From Embleya scabrispora (GTDB lineage: Bacteria > Actinomycetota > Actinomycetes > Streptomycetales > Streptomycetaceae), in the NCBI RefSeq assembly GCF_002024165.1, contig NZ_MWQN01000001.1:2108001-2172000 (forward strand): 64,000 nucleotides of DNA. The letters are read 5' to 3'. Of this stretch, positions 9,201 through 16,313 are shown piece by piece (the stretch's first letter is position 1; each line of letters starts with the position of its first letter). The position numbers were made by a program, and so were the translations under genes. The notes below the pieces were generated by a model. The model had not been told where the DNA came from and searched no databases. It was given only the letters and a program-made list of their open reading frames with translations.

Positions 9201-11076
9201 GCAGGCCGACGGCGAGGCGCGCGCGCTGCGCCAGGAGGCCGCCGCCGCGCTGGCCGCGGCCAAGGCCGACGCGGACACGATGCGCGCCCAGGGCGAGACC
9301 GACGCGGACCGGGCCCGGTCCGAGGCGCAGACCGCCGCCCGCGCGCTGTTGGAGCGCGCCGAGCGCGATGCCGAACAGGTGCGCACCGACGCCGAGCACG
9401 CGGCCGGGACGCTGCGTCGCGAGGCCGCCGAGGCGCTGGAGGCGGCGCGCAGCGAGGCGCAGCGCCTGCATACCGAGGCGACCGCGACGCTGGCCTCGGC
9501 GAACGCCGAGGCGACCACGCTGCGCGAGGAGGCCGCCGCCGCGCTGGAGGCGGCGACCGCGGAGGCGGAGCGCATGCGCGACGAGGCCGAGACGGCCGCG
9601 CTGAGCCGGCTGGAGCAGGCCGACACCGACGCCACACGGTTGCGCGAGGAGGCCGAGGCCGAGGCGATCCGGCTGCGTACCCAGGGCGCCCAGGCGCTGG
9701 AGGAGGCGCGTGACGAGGCGGCCGAGTTGCGCGATCGCACCAAGGCGCGGGCCCGCGAGTTGCTGGAGAAGGCCGAGGCGCGGGGCACCGACCTGCTGGA
9801 GAGCGCCACCACCCAGGCCCGGCTGGCGAAGGAGGACGCGGCCCGCGCGGTCGCCGAGGCGCAGGCGGAGGCCGAGGCGGTACGCGCCGCGGTGGTGGGC
9901 ATCGAGGACGCCGCCCGGGAGGAGTCGGACCGGCTCACCGCGCTCGCCGAACGCGACCTGGCCAAGGCCCGCGACGACGCGGAGACCACGCTGGTCCGGG
10001 CGCGCGCGGAGGCCGACGCCACGGTCACCGCCGCGCGCAAGCACGCCGACCGGATGAAGTCCGACTCCGACCGCGAGGCCGAGAAGACCCGTACCGCCGG
10101 CCGCGAGGCGGCGAACAAGGAACTGCGCGAGGCCGAGGAGGCCGCGGCGCAACTGCGCGAGCAGGCCCGTGCCGAGCTGGAGCGGGCCACGAACGACGCC
10201 GAGGAGTTGCTGGTTCGGGCCAAGGGCCGGGCCACCGAGATCGTCGGCACCGCCGAGCGCAAGGCCGAGAAGCGGGTCGCCGAGGCGACCGAGGCGGCGA
10301 ACCTGCTGATCGCCGAGGCCGAGGCGGAGGACGAACGACTGCGCGCCGAGGCGACGGCGGTCATAGAGAAGGCTCGCCAGGACTCCGACGCGATGATCGG
10401 CGAGACCCGGCGCGACACCACCGCCACGCGCGAGCGTTCCGACCGCGAGGCCGAGCAGGTCGTCGAACGTGCCCGTCGGCAGGCCGCGGAGGGTCTGAAG
10501 CAGGCGGGCAAGCGGGTCGACGACTTGGTGGCCGCCGCGGAGGAACAGGTGAGCGAGGCCCGCGTGGACGCCGAGAAGATGAAGGTGGCCGCGGCCGAGG
10601 AAGCCGAGCGGATTCGCGACAAGGCCGGTTCCGAGGCGGATAGGGTACGTATTGCCGCGGTGAAGAAGGCCGAGGCGCTGCTCTCGGAAGCGGAACAGCG
10701 GCTCGCCGACGCCCAGAAGGGCGCGGACGACCTGCGGGCGAAGGTGGCCGAACAGGTGGCCGCCGCCCAGCGGGAGGCGCAGGCGGTCCGCCGCAAGACC
10801 GCCGCGGACGCCGAGAAGGTTCTCGACGAGGCGCGGAAGGAGGCGGAGCGACTGCGCACCGAGGCGCGCAAGGAAGCCGACCGTCATCGCGCCGACGGGC
10901 AGCGCAAACTCGACGAGTTGAACCGCAGACGCAAGGACATCACCGCCGAGATGTCGCGCGTGCAGGGCGTGTTGGACGCGCTGGCCGCGCCCGCGGGCCT
11001 CGCGGCCGGCAAGGGCAACTCCTCGTCGGGCAAGGGCCCCGCGGCGAAGGGCTCCGGTTCGTCGTCATCCGATTGA
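6286..11076 (+). CDS. scy: Scy, coiled-coil polarity scaffold of hyphal tips
   Basis: 1596 residues, longer than S. coelicolor Scy (about 1326). Scy assembles the tip-organising centre with DivIVA and FilP and controls hyphal branching. After a short N-terminus (TVRGYDRYQVDEHL) and a heptad-type coil to about residue 60, nearly the whole protein is Ala/Glu/Arg-rich hendecad coil. In the 780-1100 region the hendecads group as 33-residue units of the type TETARSVLEQADEEAERMR. The tail is Gly/Ser/Lys-rich. The ATG at 6286 keeps a DivIVA-like motif shared with FilP; GTG at 6304 is an alternative that matches the annotated start of some homologues. Neither has an ideal ribosome-binding site. filP follows 110 bases later. 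Confidence 0.95.
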   Translation: MEWDPTVRGYDRYQVDEHLEQLDDEIKRLKKERDDTVAHAEDLGYQVEVLRAKLHDLRRQLATPRFDSIGGQAEQMLRNAQLQADQVRADAERELQESRATTQRLLQEAAARSARLEADWQAEVMERRRRLDEELAQARQATEARVNENVAWAEQLRAQAEERARQLLDNARTEAERVAAAAREQAAGTNESTRAEVESLLSRAQSDADRVVAEAKARASAAVDQSEQLRTETRTRAESLVGDARVEAARIIGEARAEAERVTGEAGARAQGASENTAKLLESAQFEIERLRAEAAGEADRRQAEAQRLLQGAEAEAGEKLGKAATDAEAHLAKARAEADKLTAEARGAAERLRAEAIAEADRLRDEARAEAEALRTDTRAELDTAREETLARVDELEAGARAEIERRRQEVDRLRAEAQQLLTNAEAGAAERLETAARAADDLMAKSRSEAERVQSEARTEADELRARAQADAEAVETRTRASSDRLANEAREYAEQVRAQAAESAEQLLEAARADSGKLREKAVADTHRLREMTNRQQAEAAEELERARIEAQTLRSEAAAAAEQLREESAAQAAERVEAARAEAERVRTEAAENAGRSHAEAEELVAKARAEAQKAGADASRAAEELIRSAEQAAAELRDQAQARAEAMHAEAERQAAELHTRAEELRARAEQSAGEAEAALDRARADAEATMEHARAEAGARTQSAAVKADELIGKAREEAEKVLTDSRREADKALTEARTEAEKTLADSREEADQMRSAARRDASSMREEAEAETHALRERTEAETRALREQTEAETRALREQTEAETRALREETEHTARALRESSENAAATLREESTEQARTRLAAADADATRMRTEAEAAAQALREKTTETARSVLEQADEEAERMRTEAETAARTLREETTETARSVLEQADAEAERMRTEAEGAAHTLRTETAATVRAALDKAEKDAARMRAEGEETALGILEQADGEARALRQEAAAALAAAKADADTMRAQGETDADRARSEAQTAARALLERAERDAEQVRTDAEHAAGTLRREAAEALEAARSEAQRLHTEATATLASANAEATTLREEAAAALEAATAEAERMRDEAETAALSRLEQADTDATRLREEAEAEAIRLRTQGAQALEEARDEAAELRDRTKARARELLEKAEARGTDLLESATTQARLAKEDAARAVAEAQAEAEAVRAAVVGIEDAAREESDRLTALAERDLAKARDDAETTLVRARAEADATVTAARKHADRMKSDSDREAEKTRTAGREAANKELREAEEAAAQLREQARAELERATNDAEELLVRAKGRATEIVGTAERKAEKRVAEATEAANLLIAEAEAEDERLRAEATAVIEKARQDSDAMIGETRRDTTATRERSDREAEQVVERARRQAAEGLKQAGKRVDDLVAAAEEQVSEARVDAEKMKVAAAEEAERIRDKAGSEADRVRIAAVKKAEALLSEAEQRLADAQKGADDLRAKVAEQVAAAQREAQAVRRKTAADAEKVLDEARKEAERLRTEARKEADRHRADGQRKLDELNRRRKDITAEMSRVQGVLDALAAPAGLAAGKGNSSSGKGPAAKGSGSSSSD
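8644..8742 (+). repeat. 33-bp tandem repeats inside scy
   Basis: Three consecutive 33-base units encode TEAETRALREQ or TEAETRALREE. The first two (8644-8676, 8677-8709) are identical at DNA level, including synonymous positions; the third (8710-8742) differs mainly at third positions. This suggests recent duplication of one hendecad. Confidence 0.85.
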
Positions 11077-11185
11077 GCGATGCCGGCCGGTTCTTATCCC
11101 CCGGTCAGGTCGATGCTCCGCCCGATTCGTGCCAGGATTCCACCCGTCACCTCATTCACCGCACCCGTCATACGACAGGAACCCC

Positions 11186-12127
11186 ATGAGCGACACTAAC
11201 TCTCCGCACGGCTTCGACATCGTCCGTCGTGGGTACGAGCGTTCGCAGGTCGACGACCGCATCACGAAGCTCGTCTCGGACCGTGACAGCGCGCTCGCGA
11301 GGATCTCGGCGCTGGAGAAGCGGATCGAGGAGCTGCACCTCGAAAGCCAGAACGCGCAGGCCCAACTCGCCGACGCCGAACCGTCCTACGCGGGCCTCGG
11401 CGCACGGGTGGAGAAGATCCTCCGCCTCGCCGAGGAAGAGGCCAAGGACCTGCGCGAGGAGGCCCGCCGAGCCGCCGATCAGCACCGCGAGTTGGCCGAG
11501 GCCGCCGCGCAGCAGGTCCGTTCCGACGCCGAGCAGTACGGCAAGGAGCGCAAGGCCAAGGCCGAGGACGAGGGTTCGCGGATCCTCGACAAGGCCAAGA
11601 GCGACGCCGCGCAGCTGCGTGGCGAGGCGGCCAAGGACGCGTCGGCCAAGCGCGAGGAGGCCGAGGCCCTCTTCGAGGAGACCCGGGCCAAGGCCGCCCA
11701 GGCCGCCGCCGACTTCGAGACCAACCTGGCCAAGCGCCGCGAGCAGTCCGAGCGCGACCTGGCGGCCCGTCAGGCCAAGGCCGAGAAGCGGCTGTCCGAG
11801 GTCGAGCACCGGGCCGAACAGCTGCGCCTGGAGGCCGAGAAGCTGCGTACCGACGCCGAGCGCCGCTCGCGTCAGACGATCGAGACGGCGCAGCGCCAGG
11901 CCGACGACATCGTGGCCGACGCGCGGGCCAAGGCCGACCGGATCCGCTCGGAGTCCGAGCGCGAGCTGGCCGCGCTGACCCACCGTCGCGACAGCATCAA
12001 CGCGCAGCTGACCAACGTGCGCGAGATGCTGGCCACGCTCACCGGCGCGGCCGTCGCCGCGGCGGGTGTCAGCATCGATGACGACGACGACAAGATGCCG
12101 GGTGTGCCGGCTCAGCAGAGCCGCTGA
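11186..12127 (+). CDS. filP: FilP, intermediate-filament-like cytoskeletal protein
   Basis: 313 residues, close to the 310 of S. coelicolor FilP, which forms a network behind the hyphal tip and gives mechanical support. The N-terminus HGFDIVRRGYERSQVDDRI has the DivIVA-type RGY-x4-VD motif. Then follow a short coil, a break near the residues EPSYAGLG, and a long Ala/Glu/Arg/Lys coiled coil to about residue 290. The C-terminus ends in an acidic SIDDDDDK stretch. Start ATG at 11186 has AGGA upstream; an earlier in-frame ATG at 11129 adds a non-conserved segment. It is cotranscribed with or directly follows scy, and a strong terminator lies behind it. Confidence 0.95.
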   Translation: MSDTNSPHGFDIVRRGYERSQVDDRITKLVSDRDSALARISALEKRIEELHLESQNAQAQLADAEPSYAGLGARVEKILRLAEEEAKDLREEARRAADQHRELAEAAAQQVRSDAEQYGKERKAKAEDEGSRILDKAKSDAAQLRGEAAKDASAKREEAEALFEETRAKAAQAAADFETNLAKRREQSERDLAARQAKAEKRLSEVEHRAEQLRLEAEKLRTDAERRSRQTIETAQRQADDIVADARAKADRIRSESERELAALTHRRDSINAQLTNVREMLATLTGAAVAAAGVSIDDDDDKMPGVPAQQSR

Positions 12128-12173
12128 CGCGCCTCGGCGGGGCATCGGCGACGGGTCTTTCGGCCGGCTTCGG

Positions 12174-12230
12174 CGGCCGGGCGGCGGGCGGGTTCCATGG
12201 GGACCCGTCCGCCGCCCGGCCGCATTTTTT
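12174..12230 (+). terminator. Intrinsic terminator of the scy-filP unit
   Basis: A 20-base GC-rich stem (left arm 12174-12193, right arm 12203-12222, one mismatch) with a 9-base loop is followed by CA and TTTTTT (12225-12230). It lies 46 bases after the filP stop codon. Confidence 0.88.
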
Positions 12231-12314
12231 CTGACGTGATCCCGGGCGCGTCGGCGGGGAACATTCGGATCCGGGCCGCCGACGGCCCGGGCAGGGGACG
12301 AGGAGTACGGGGCC

Positions 12315-13901
12315 ATGGGTCGACTGGGCAACATCCGACCGCGCCGCAGACCGGGGAAACCGGCACCGGCCGGGGACGGCGCATCCACGGGGGCACCCGC
12401 GACCGCGCCGAGCGGGGACACGGCGCCCACCGGGGCGGCGCCGGCGGCGGACGGGGGCGCGACGGCCGCCGAACCGCCCCCGGGCGGCACGTCCATCGGG
12501 AGCACGGCGGACGAGGCGGCCCCGGGCGGGGGCGGTACCGGCAGGGCGGCGGCCGGAGGCACGGCCGATACGGCGACGACCGGCGCGGGGCGTACCGCGG
12601 GCACCGTCGACACGGCGCCGGCGCCGGCGACCGTCGGCGGGTCCGGCGGCGACCAGCCTGCCGACCAGAGCACGGACGCGACGCCCGCGCGGGTGCCCGC
12701 CCAGGTCGCGACGGCCGAACCCGGCCCGGCGGCAACCCCGAGCGGAACGCCGACCGCCCAGGACCCGGCCGCAGCCCCGGCCGTGCCCTCCCCCGTCCCC
12801 GACGACGCCAAGACCCCCACCCGGGTCGAGCCGTGGACCGGCGTCGGCTCACGGTTCGGCGAGCCGGGTCGCCCGCTGCGCCGTTCCTCGCCGTTCTACA
12901 TCGGCTTCATCGGCGGACTCGGCCTGATCACCGCATGGTTCCTGGCCCAGGCCGTGATGGGTATCCAGCACGTCCTGATCATCGTCCTGATCTCGTTCTT
13001 CCTGGCCGCGGGGCTGAACCCGTTCGTCGAACGCCTGGAAAAGCGCGGCATGCCCCGACGCTGGGCGGTGTGCGCCGTCGCGTTCGGGTTCGTCCTCGTC
13101 GCCGCGGCCTTCGTCACCGCGATCGCCCAGCCGCTGGTCGAGCAGACGTCGAGCCTGATCAACTCGATCCCCGACAGCCTCACCGAGCTGCGCAACAACG
13201 AGAGATTCCGAAAGCTGGACGAGAAGTACGACCTGGTGAACCGGGCCAAGGACTGGGCCGCCAACGCCAATACGGCGGAGAACGTGGCGGGCGGTTTGTG
13301 GGGCTTCGGCAAGATGGTGCTGACGTCGGTGTTCGACACACTCACCGTGATCGTCCTGACGCTGTACTTCCTGGGCGCGCTGCCGAGCATCAAGGAGCAC
13401 CTGTACAACCTGTTCCCGAAGTCGCGCCGGGCCCGGGTGCGGCTGCTCGGCGACGAGATCCTGTCCGGGATCGGCGGCTACGTGAACGGCGCGCTGATCG
13501 TGGCCACCTGCGCGGGCCTGTCCTCGTTCATCTTCCTGATGATCCTGGGCAACGACTACGCGCTGCCGCTGGCCCTGGTGATCGCGTTCACCGACCTGAT
13601 CCCGATGATCGGCGCCACGGTGGGCGCGGCGGTGGTGTCGGCCGTGGTCTTCTTCGACTCCCCCGGCAAGGCGCTCACCTGCGTGATCTTCTTCCTGGCC
13701 TACCAGCAGTTCGAGAACTATCTGATCTATCCGCGCGTGATGAACCGCGCGGTGAACGTGCCGCCGGCGATCACCGTGATCGCGGCTCTGGTGGGCGGCG
13801 CGCTGCTCGGGGTGACCGGGGCGCTGCTCGCGATTCCGATCGCGGCGGCCGTTCTGCTCATACTGCGCGAAGTGGTCACGCCTCGACAGGATCAAGCCTG
13901 A
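12315..13901 (+). CDS. AI-2E family membrane transporter
   Basis: 528 residues. The first 180 are low-complexity Ala/Gly/Pro/Thr, probably disordered and cytosolic. From SSPFYIGFIGGLGLITAW on, about seven or eight membrane segments follow the AI-2E/YdiK-PerM pattern: two N-terminal helices, a soluble stretch (about 245-300), helices ending in LTLYFLGALPSIKEHL, then the conserved FTDLIPMIGATVGA and QQFENYLIYPRVM motifs. Family members include autoinducer-2 exporters, Na+/H+ antiporters and many of unknown substrate; no substrate can be assigned. GAGGAG precedes the ATG. The gene is monocistronic between the filP terminator and an ABC operon. The long N-terminal extension is unusual. Confidence 0.85.
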   Translation: MGRLGNIRPRRRPGKPAPAGDGASTGAPATAPSGDTAPTGAAPAADGGATAAEPPPGGTSIGSTADEAAPGGGGTGRAAAGGTADTATTGAGRTAGTVDTAPAPATVGGSGGDQPADQSTDATPARVPAQVATAEPGPAATPSGTPTAQDPAAAPAVPSPVPDDAKTPTRVEPWTGVGSRFGEPGRPLRRSSPFYIGFIGGLGLITAWFLAQAVMGIQHVLIIVLISFFLAAGLNPFVERLEKRGMPRRWAVCAVAFGFVLVAAAFVTAIAQPLVEQTSSLINSIPDSLTELRNNERFRKLDEKYDLVNRAKDWAANANTAENVAGGLWGFGKMVLTSVFDTLTVIVLTLYFLGALPSIKEHLYNLFPKSRRARVRLLGDEILSGIGGYVNGALIVATCAGLSSFIFLMILGNDYALPLALVIAFTDLIPMIGATVGAAVVSAVVFFDSPGKALTCVIFFLAYQQFENYLIYPRVMNRAVNVPPAITVIAALVGGALLGVTGALLAIPIAAAVLLILREVVTPRQDQA

Positions 13902-14073
13902 GTTTGTCAATCGTCCTCCGGGATGACGTGCGGGACTTCCCTCGAACCCATGTCCCAACGCGCGCCCGTCGTGCGGCGGCCGTCGGCAGCGGGGGTTGGG
14001 GCCTAAGCTCGTAGCCCGGTCGGCTCAAGCACCGACACCATCCCCCGAAACCTTCCTGGGAGTGCGGCAACAG

Positions 14074-15173
14074 ATGATCGAAGCAAGAGGGCTCACCAAA
14101 CGCTACGGAAACAAGCTGGCGGTGGATCAGCTTTCCTTCCAGGTGCGCCCGGGCTCGGTGACCGGCTTCCTCGGCCCCAACGGGGCCGGCAAATCGACCA
14201 CCATGCGGATGATCCTCGGCCTGGACACGCCGACCGGGGGCAACGTCACGGTCAACGGCCGCCCGTACGACCACGTCCAGGCCCCGCTGCGGGAGATGGG
14301 CGCGCTCCTGGACGCCAAGGCGATGCACGGTGGCCGGACCGCGTACAACCACCTGCTGTGTCTCGCGCAGAGCAACGGCATCCCCAATCGTCGGGTCGAC
14401 GAGGTGCTCGGGATGGTCGGCCTGACCCAGGTGGCCAAGAAGCGTGCGGGGGGGTTCTCGCTCGGCATGGGCCAGCGGCTCGGCATCGCCTCGGCGCTGC
14501 TCGGCGACCCCGGGATCCTGATGTTCGACGAGCCGGTCAACGGGCTCGACCCCGAGGGCATCCTGTGGATCCGCAACCTGATGAAGCAGTTGGCCTCGGA
14601 GGGCCGCACCGTCTTCGTCTCCAGTCACCTGATGAGCGAGATGGAGGTGACGGCGGACCACCTGATCGTGATCGGACAGGGGCGGATGATCGCCGACACC
14701 TCGATGCGCGACTTCATCGAGACGAACTCCCAGTCGTTCACGGTGGTGCGCTCGCCGCAGGCGGAGAAGCTCAACGCGCTGCTCCAGGGCAAGGGCGCCA
14801 CGGTCACGCCCGACCAGGCGGTGGCCGGCTCGTTCCGGGTGCACGAGTTGTCGCCCGTGGTGATCGGCGACCTCGCCGCCGAACACGGCATCGCGCTGCA
14901 CGAGTTGTCGCCGCGCTTCGACTCGCTCGAAGAGGTCTACATGCGGATGACCCAGCACAGCGTGGAGTACCGCGCGGGTCTGCCGGGCGGTCCGCCGCCG
15001 GGCTGGGGTCCGCCCGGAGCGGCGCCGCCGCCCGGATACCCGCAGCAGGGCGGCCCGCAGTTCGCCGGCCCGCCCCCGGGTATGCGCAGCAGGGCACGCC
15101 CGGCGCCCCGTGGGGCGCGCAGGCCGGCGCCCCGTCCCCGTCCATGCCGCGATCCAACGGAAGCGAGGGCTGA
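14074..15173 (+). CDS. ABC exporter ATPase, apparently frameshifted near its 3' end
   Basis: ATP-binding subunit of a DrrA/CcmA-like ABC exporter, partner of the following permease. Walker A GPNGAGKST (about residues 31-39), signature FSLGMGQRLG, Walker B ILMFDEPVNGLDPEG and the H-loop VSSHLMSEME are intact. The C-terminal Pro/Gly/Gln-rich tail breaks at a C5G3 run (15073-15080). The start frame then becomes Arg-rich and runs to 15462, deep inside the permease gene. A frame one base away gives YAQQGTPGAPWG...NGSEG and stops at 15173, three bases before the permease ATG. One missing base, real or a sequencing error, explains this. Coordinates are those of the presumed intact gene (1100 bases, one short of a codon multiple). 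Confidence 0.88.
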
Positions 15174-15176
15174 GCG

Positions 15177-16127
15177 ATGGCACAGAACACTCCGCCCCCG
15201 ATGCCCCAGGGCCCGCCGCACCTGCTCCCGCAGGGCCAACCGGCCCCGACGCACCAGCACATGCACGCGCAGCAGGCGCCGGTTCGGCAGGTGCCGGCGC
15301 AGCAGATGCCCGGGCAGCACTTCCCGCCCGGGCAGCCGGCGGGTCACCCCGCACAGGTCGGCGGTCACGTCGGCGGCGGCAACGCGGGCTTCGGCCGGGT
15401 GCTGCTGTCCGAGTGGACCAAGATCCGCACGGTCCGCTCGACCATGTGGACTCTGGCCGTGATCGTGCTGTTGATCCTGGGCCTGGGTGTGCTGCTCGCC
15501 GCCACGGTCAACCCCAAGCGCGACGACGACTACGTCAGCATCGCGCTGATCGGCGTGATCATCGCCCAACTGGCCGCCGGCACGCTGGGCGTACTGACCA
15601 TCTCGGCCGAGTACACGACGGGCATGATCCGCACCACGCTGACCGCGTACCCGCGCCGGATCCAGGTCCTGGTCGCCAAGGGTCTGGTCTTCGCGGGCCT
15701 GATGTTCGCGGTCGGTCTGGTCACGATGGGCCTGACCGCGGTGATCGGCAAGTCGATGCTGACCTCGCGTATCGGCGATTCCAGTGCCGACGTGGACCTG
15801 TTCCGCAGCGTCGTCGGCAGCTCGCTCTACCTGGCCGTGATCGGTCTGTTCGGCCTCGGTTTCGGTGTACTGCTGCGGCACTCGGCGGGCGCGATCACCG
15901 CACTGATGGGCTTCATCCTGCTGCCGATGATCATCGGACCCTTCCTGCCGCACTCGGTCGGCGAGAAGGTCATGCAGTACTCGCCGATGTTCGCGCTGGG
16001 CAAGCTGATCGGCGGCGGCGACGGGGACGGCGGTCCGGGCCCGTGGCCCTCGCTGTTGCTGATCGCGGTCTACGCGGCGATCGCGCTGATCGCCGGCGGC
16101 ATCCGGCTGCGTTCGCGCGACGTGTAG
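15177..16127 (+). CDS. ABC-2 type exporter permease
   Basis: 316-residue membrane subunit paired with the upstream ATPase. Residues 1-70 are Pro/Gln/His-rich and cytosolic. Six membrane segments follow: VIVLLILGLGVLLA, ALIGVIIAQLAAGTLGVL, VLVAKGLVFAGLMFAVGLVT, the LAVIGLFGLGFGVLLR region, ALMGFILLPMIIGPFLP, and SLLLIAVYAAIALIAGGI. The segment LSEWTKIRTVRSTMW before the first helix is typical of this family in actinobacteria. The ATG is four bases after the expected ATPase stop, with GAGG upstream, so the two are translationally coupled. The substrate is unknown. A strong hairpin terminator follows. Confidence 0.88.
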   Translation: MAQNTPPPMPQGPPHLLPQGQPAPTHQHMHAQQAPVRQVPAQQMPGQHFPPGQPAGHPAQVGGHVGGGNAGFGRVLLSEWTKIRTVRSTMWTLAVIVLLILGLGVLLAATVNPKRDDDYVSIALIGVIIAQLAAGTLGVLTISAEYTTGMIRTTLTAYPRRIQVLVAKGLVFAGLMFAVGLVTMGLTAVIGKSMLTSRIGDSSADVDLFRSVVGSSLYLAVIGLFGLGFGVLLRHSAGAITALMGFILLPMIIGPFLPHSVGEKVMQYSPMFALGKLIGGGDGDGGPGPWPSLLLIAVYAAIALIAGGIRLRSRDV

Positions 16128-16198
16128 CCACAACGCGAAGGCGGGCGGGCCGGTTGGGGCATTTGCCTGACCGATCGTCAAAATAGTTGCTCCGTATA

Positions 16199-16242
16199 CC
16201 GAAAAGGTCTCACCCGACATGTGCCGGGTGGGGCCTTTTCGG
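16199..16242. terminator. Bidirectional terminator after the ABC operon
   Basis: CCGAAAAGG (16199-16207) pairs with CCTTTTCGG (16234-16242), and CACCCG pairs with CGGGTG inside. The A/T tracts within the outer stem make it usable in both directions. It separates the ABC genes from the conservon. Confidence 0.85.
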
Positions 16243-16313
16243 CCGTTTTCGGGGCGACTCGCGTAGCTTCGGAAACCACATCAAAAGAGGGTCCGACGAT
16301 ATGCTCACGTCTC

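Noticed and set aside
7408-10887. A 1159-codon frame antisense to scy
   Set aside because: Produced by the biased codon pattern of the coiled-coil gene; Leu/Gly/Arg-rich with no motifs. The sense frame is the known Scy.
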